A stretch of DNA of 64,000 nt from CALBTQ01 sp036725605 (GTDB lineage Bacteria; Lernaellota; Lernaellaia; Lernaellales; Lernaellaceae). Every line of letters starts with the position of its first letter. The first letter of the stretch is position 1. The notes below the pieces were generated by a model. That model ran no database searches. It saw only the letters and a list, made by a program, of their open reading frames with translations, and was not told the DNA's origin. A program made the position numbers and the translations under genes. Positions 63,975-64,000 of this stretch are shown here, piece by piece. The DNA is taken from contig DAIMDW010000001.1 of the NCBI GenBank assembly GCA_036725605.1, positions 1 to 64,000 of the forward strand, in the 5' to 3' direction.

Positions 63975-64000
63975 GCGGCCCGTTCTTTTGCGCTTGCGGT

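Overview
This window looks like a chromosomal segment from an uncultured, GC-rich, Gram-negative (diderm) bacterium. The diderm call rests on outer-membrane beta-barrels, a porin-like protein, many lipoproteins with lipoboxes, and GalU. The secreted proteins carry long Asp/Thr-rich stalks and several cysteine-bearing ends. From memory, that style recalls myxobacterium-like or 'delta-proteobacterium-like' lineages and candidate phyla such as Lernaellota. The taxonomic placement is inference only.

Layout. (1) 1-10 kb: a secreted metallophosphoesterase cut by the window edge, a PIG-L deacetylase, a radical-SAM protein, a large PAS/GAF hybrid histidine kinase, a secreted ferritin-like DUF2202 protein, a cytidylate-kinase-like protein and a PorV/UPF0164-like barrel. 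(2) 10.4-20.3 kb: a housekeeping block, galU-priA-[response-regulator diguanylate cyclase]-[histidine kinase]-def-fmt-rsmB-rpe, with several ATGA stop/start overlaps. It ends in a tRNA-Pro(CGG) with its own promoter and a strong terminator. (3) 20.3-24.2 kb: a TetR regulator, a Cys-rich protein with 31 TTDDD repeats, an IS3-like remnant and a papain-fold protein that has lost its catalytic Cys. (4) 24.2-34.3 kb: an envelope hydrolase locus with a porin, a penicillin-acylase-like lipoprotein and an alkaline-phosphatase-superfamily lipoprotein whose two lobes appear in reversed order, divergent from a CehA/McbA-type PHP lipoprotein. (5) 34.6-46.1 kb: a visibly lower-GC signalling island with a seven-domain-plus hybrid kinase, CheR, CheB, a REC-PAS kinase, a REC-HD-GYP protein and a convergent REC plus degenerate HD-GYP protein. 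(6) 46.3-51.1 kb: a DUF1566 lipoprotein and a small redox/hydrolase operon (alpha/beta hydrolase, cupin, SDR, cyclophilin-like) divergent from an AraC regulator. (7) 51.2-64 kb: secreted and surface proteins (pectin-acetylesterase-like lipoprotein, trypsin-like protease with a C-terminal anchor, pseudopilin with a probable sigma-54 promoter, Asp-tailed propeller-like protein, membrane spermidine-synthase-like protein, GGDEF protein with a degenerate EAL domain, and a final Asp-rich lipoprotein).

Themes. Cyclic-di-GMP and two-component signalling is dense: five histidine kinases or hybrid kinases counting all loci, two GGDEF proteins, one intact and one degenerate HD-GYP, and one degenerate EAL. 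Secreted proteins repeatedly place an Asp-rich stalk directly beside a cysteine-bearing terminus. The stalk follows the lipobox Cys in three lipoproteins and precedes a C-terminal GCGC or GCGR in three others, which suggests a shared display scheme. The most unusual single protein is the apparently circularly permuted phosphatase at 28307-30625.

All calls come from reading the sequence and from knowledge of protein families. No database search was run.
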